From Pilaira anomala (lineage: Eukaryota; Mucoromycota; Mucoromycetes; Mucorales; Mucoraceae), in the NCBI GenBank assembly GCA_025716855.1, contig JAIXMQ010000007.1, positions 707,847 through 771,846 of the forward strand: a stretch of 64,000 nt of DNA. The letters run 5' to 3'. How positions within the stretch are numbered: the first letter of the stretch is position 1; each line of letters starts with the position of its first letter. Shown here in pieces: positions 62,167 to 64,000 of this stretch. A program made the translations under genes and the position numbers. Below the pieces are notes generated by a model that made no database searches, was not told the origin of the DNA, and saw nothing but the letters and a program-made list of their open reading frames with translations.

Positions 62167-63326
62167 ATGGGACCTGCAAGAGATCAAGGATTGCTTGAAG
62201 TAAAAGAAATTGTAGCAAAAGCAACTGATAGAGAACAATACGATCCTAAACAATCTGATGAAGAACGTCGTGAATTAAGGATACAATACCGTCAGCTAAC
62301 CGAAGACGCACTTGGTAAAATATAAAGTTATGATAAACTCAACCCATATGAATAAAATGTTCATCAAACAAAATAGAAAAGAGACGTGAATTAGTAGCAC
62401 ACAATTCTGGTGATGGACTTTTACGAATTGTGAGCAAATCCAATGTACTCTTCAAAAATGGTAAAACTCAAACTAAACAGTATAAAGAAGAAGAAAAGTA
62501 TGCTAACTGATAGCCGTCTTTCTGTAGTAAAAAACACTCAAGAAGCAGTTTTGGATTCCAGATTCTTAGTGCTTGCTTCTGATTTAAATTCACAAAAAAC
62601 ACAAAGTATTCAAATTGGTGAAGACACTGAAATTAATTTGGACGAACTTGTAGCCAAAATTATTACAGCTTCAAGCGAAGGACCAAACCACAGAGAAGGT
62701 GTTTGTTTGGACTGGGAGCTTTTGGGGCAGAGAGCAAGTACGTTTGGTAAAAGAGTACATACTATGGATTTTATGCTAGGTCCTTTATCAGTTCAACGTA
62801 AAGAAATTAGAAAGTCAAAAGCAGTACGTTTGACAAAGAATAAGAACGATTTAGTAACACCGACACAGGTAAAAAAAAAAATACAAATTATATAAAAATA
62901 ACTATTTGAACTTATGGGGTATTTACATAGCTGAAAGAAGGTGATATTAAAGAACAAGAAAACGAGACGTCCAACAATGTAAACGCAATTTATCAAATAT
63001 TAAGCCAAGTGAGTCCAGTGAATTATTTCAAATTCGTCACAAATCCCGAGTCGTTTTCCCAAACAGTGGAGAATATTTTTTATGTATCCTTTTTAGCTCG
63101 TAGTGGTGTGGTTGGTATTTCTACAGACAGTGGTCAGCCCATATTAGACTTGAGAGAGGCACCTAATGTAATGAATATTGAGGATGTTGTAAACAAAAAG
63201 CAAATTATTATGGGCATCGATATTAAGGATTGGAAAGAAATTATCGAAACATATAATGTCACTGAGTCATATATTCCAACCCGTCAATTTAAACAAAACG
63301 TATCAACTGGGACAGAGTGGTATTAA
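62167..63326 (+). CDS. NSE4: NSE4, kleisin subunit of the Smc5-Smc6 complex
   Basis: Exons 62167-62314, 62377-62460, 62528-62868 and 62931-63326 join in phase to 322 aa. The N-terminal RRELRIQYRQLTEDALEKRR is the conserved Nse4 helix contacting Smc6. NTQEAVLDSRFLVLASDL and DWELLGQRASTFGKRVHTMDF form the middle block. The C-terminal winged-helix domain has PVNYFKFVTNPESFSQTVEN followed by IFYVSFLARSGVVGI, the Nse4_C signature that binds the Smc5 head. The protein bridges the SMC heads in the complex that acts in recombination repair and replication-fork processing. Length is close to the family's usual 300-400 aa. A T-run of about 30 nt follows the stop. Confidence 0.94.
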
Positions 63327-63345
63327 GTCTGTGAAATCAAAATAA

Positions 63346-63380
<35 letters not shown>

Positions 63381-63726
63381 AACCTACGCATAAGTTTGTA
63401 AAATAAAACAAAAAATCGATCCATACATATGTCGTAGTAAAAGCATTAGTAAAGCAGTTGTAAGTATGGAACTCGCTTAAGAAATTAGATACTTGAAATT
63501 TTATTCCTTTTAATCACTTGTCGGGTTTCCGTTGTCCTGTTATTGTAAAAAATGGAATTAATCTTTAACTATTTCTAATAAAATCATATTTTGATCTCCT
63601 AAATAACCTTTTCTTTGGTTGTGCCTCATATAATATAATATTTACGAGATATTATTTAAGCTCTTCAGTTGTAAAAAAAAAGTAAACATATAAACGTCTG
63701 ACGATATCCATCGAAAAAGCAAAAAA
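63327..63726. other. Intergenic
   Basis: 400 nt including a T-run (63347-63377) after the NSE4 stop. Nothing else recognised before the tRNA. Confidence 0.5.
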
Positions 63727-63800
63727 TGATTTCTGCCAGACTTGAACTGGCGACCGTCTGCGTGTTAAGCAGACGTGATAACCGACTACACCAAGAAACC
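63727..63800 (-). tRNA. tRNA-Val (anticodon AAC)
   Basis: 74 nt, no intron. 5' GGTTTCT pairs with the 3' acceptor strand AGAAATC plus discriminator A. D-arm has A-box-like TGGTGTAGTCGG. Anticodon stem-loop GTCTGC-TTAACAC-GCAGAC reads anticodon AAC. T-arm is GCCAG-TTCAAGT-CTGGC. It closely resembles yeast tRNA-Val(AAC). Upstream on the minus strand is AT-rich; a T-run for termination lies just beyond the 3' end (AAAAAA on plus at 63719-63726). Confidence 0.95.
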
Positions 63801-63916
63801 ACACATTTCTTTCACTTTTAAAACACTTTTTATTTTGTACTACCTCAAAAAAAACTTTTTTTTTACAACAACAATAGTTAGATATTACATTTAAACAATA
63901 ATATTCCATTCTTCTA

Positions 63917-64000
63917 ATGAGTGGGGTTCCTATCTCTATCCCTCCACGTAGTGGAAGAACAAATTCTGATAGCTCCTTTTCTCAACAACGTAACAGTATT
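63917..64000 (+). CDS. Start of an unidentified protein, runs off the window
   Basis: ATG at 63917 opens a 28-codon frame, MSGVPISIPPRSGRTNSDSS and on, still open at the window end. The Ser/Gln/Asn/Arg-rich composition is that of a disordered N-terminus. Too little is visible to name it; the next stretch of DNA would decide. Confidence 0.45.
   Translation, partial: MSGVPISIPPRSGRTNSDSSFSQQRNSI

Overview
This window comes from an early-diverging fungus, most likely a Mucoromycota (zygomycete) genome. The sequence is AT-rich and full of A/T homopolymers, with short GT-AG introns (about 50-90 nt). Its proteins are those of a filamentous fungus: Golgi CASP, GCP4, PSD2-type phosphatidylserine decarboxylase, Mo25, a GYF protein and NSE4. 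It also holds repeat families I associate with Mucorales (PD-(D/E)XK repeat ORFs, an HSPA12-like Hsp70 fragment). The genus cannot be fixed by reading alone.

Layout. 1-6.6 kb, all minus strand: the N-terminal part of a gamma-tubulin complex protein 4, an intact two-exon PD-(D/E)XK-family ORF, and a multi-exon CASP/Coy1 Golgi protein. 6.6-28.3 kb is a gene-poor accessory island. It holds a 6 kb Ty3/gypsy LTR retrotransposon with near-identical LTRs but a broken reading frame, a decayed UCHL5-like deubiquitinase gene, an HSPA12-like fragment, one small two-exon gene, a decayed 3' end of a LINE, and two inverted copies of a ~0.45 kb repeat. One repeat copy carries the TATA box of what looks like a Pol III non-coding RNA gene; the other is interrupted by the LTR element just downstream of the same TATA box. 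28.3-41.7 kb, minus strand: a many-exon alpha-helical protein that may be a FANCC homologue, an Ndt80/PhoG-family transcription factor, and a ~2055-aa protein with CH-like N-terminus, long coiled coil and a GAR domain. 45.5-49.1 kb, plus: PSD2. 49.5-50.3 kb, minus: PRA1/Yip3. 51.3-52.2 kb: a decayed second copy of the PD-(D/E)XK ORF interrupted by a hairpin-forming insert. 53.3-55.2 kb, plus: membrane-anchored ALDH (Msc7 type). 55.3-60.6 kb, minus: Mo25 and a GYF/Smy2-GIGYF protein. 62.2-63.3 kb, plus: NSE4. 63.7 kb: tRNA-Val(AAC). 63.9 kb to the end: the start of another plus-strand gene.

Themes. Several genes serve the cytoskeleton and membranes (GCP4, CH/GAR protein, CASP, PRA1, PSD2, Mo25), and two may serve genome stability (NSE4, possible FANCC). 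There is no sign of operons or of a metabolic cluster. The most unusual items are the possible FANCC homologue, the candidate Pol III RNA with the retrotransposon next to its promoter copy, the two PD-(D/E)XK copies, and introns carrying paired A-tract/T-tract runs.
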